Source: an uncultured Stomatobaculum sp. (GTDB taxonomy: Bacteria > Bacillota > Clostridia > Lachnospirales > Lachnospiraceae). From it: 7,253 nucleotides of DNA. A program made the position numbers and the translations under genes. The notes beneath the pieces were generated by a model. That model was not told the origin of the DNA, did not search any database, and was given only the letters and a program-made list of their open reading frames with translations. This document shows, piece by piece, positions 6,910 to 7,253 of this stretch. Position 1 is the first letter of the stretch. Every line of letters starts with the position of its first letter. Location of the stretch: assembly GCA_938010625.1 (NCBI GenBank), contig CALLVJ010000235.1, positions 1 through 7,253 of the forward strand, written 5' to 3'.

Positions 6910-7253
6910 ATGACCAATCAGGAAATCGGCGCTTGCATGACCATTAAGCTTGACGCTGTGCTTCCCGAATATCCCAAATTTGACCCCAAGCTCCGCCGAG
7001 CGCCGAAGCGGGATCTTGAGCTCTCCGAGCATGAGATGAAGCTCGCGCTGAAAAATGCTCTCCGCTATGTCCCAGAGGAATTGCACGCTGCGCTCGCGGA
7101 TGAATTTATGGAAGAACTCCTGACCCGCGGTCGCATTTACGGCTACCGCTTCATGCCAAAGGAGCCCTTACACGGCAAACCGATTGGCGAATACCGCGGT
7201 AACTGCCTGCAGGGCAAGGCGTTCCAGGTCATGATTGACAATAACTTAAGCCC
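6910..7253 (+). CDS. hutU: Urocanate hydratase, N-terminal part (gene runs off the window)
   Basis: Cytosolic NAD+-dependent enzyme that hydrates urocanate to imidazolonepropionate, the step after HutH. Only 114 complete codons are inside the window and no stop is reached. The translation includes MTIKLDAVLPEYPKF (10-24), RRAPKRDLELSEHE (29-42), ALKNALRYVPEELH (46-59), ELLTRGRIYGYRF (69-81) and AFQVMIDNNLSP near the edge. These are recalled features of clostridial and fusobacterial urocanate hydratases. The last block matches the MLMNNLDP region near the start of the Pseudomonas enzyme, so this clade carries an extra N-terminal segment of several tens of residues. The ATG at 6910 is preceded by AGGAAGG (6896-6902) at 7 bases. 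The gene is divergent from the regulator, and its upstream region shares an element with that of hutH. Further hut genes may follow beyond the window. The missing C-terminus means catalytic residues cannot be checked. Confidence 0.9.
   Translation, partial: MTNQEIGACMTIKLDAVLPEYPKFDPKLRRAPKRDLELSEHEMKLALKNALRYVPEELHAALADEFMEELLTRGRIYGYRFMPKEPLHGKPIGEYRGNCLQGKAFQVMIDNNLS

Overview
The window reads as part of a histidine-utilisation (hut) locus from a moderately GC-rich anaerobic-type Bacillota, most likely Clostridia and possibly Lachnospiraceae. That placement is inferred from strong AGGAGG-type ribosome binding sites, TTG start use, and the style of the HutU N-terminus and HutH. The sequence has no rRNA or other taxonomic marker.

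Layout from the right: an incomplete urocanate hydratase gene (hutU) starts at 6910 on the + strand and runs off the window. It is divergent from a large minus-strand gene (3865-6714) for a roughly 949-residue regulator: OmpR-type winged helix, BTAD domain, P-loop ATPase, helical-repeat C-terminus (AfsR/SARP- and MalT-like architecture). Downstream on the same strand, behind its own promoter, is a probable operon: histidine ammonia-lyase (hutH, 2085-3617), an NhaC-family antiporter (502-2040) and a small two-TM membrane protein (6-455). The inter-gene gaps in that operon are 44 and 46 bases.

HutH deaminates histidine to urocanate and ammonia, and HutU hydrates urocanate to imidazolonepropionate. 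The NhaC-family carrier may move substrate, product or ions for the pathway. The BTAD-ATPase protein is the obvious candidate local regulator.

The most interesting signal is non-coding. The two catabolic promoters, about 3.1 kb apart and on opposite strands, share a 16-base element, TAGACGYTTTTTTGAC, identical at 15 of 16 positions. It is in the same orientation and at the same distance from a TAnnCT -10-like hexamer. Each copy contains two GAC-centred heptamers exactly 11 bp apart, ending 9 bp before that hexamer. This matches the architecture described for Streptomyces SARP activator sites (heptamer direct repeats at 11-bp period just upstream of the -10). I infer a SARP-like, activator-dependent hut regulon in a non-actinobacterium, controlled by the regulator encoded between the two promoters. 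No mobile element, CRISPR array, RNA gene or convincing terminator was seen.
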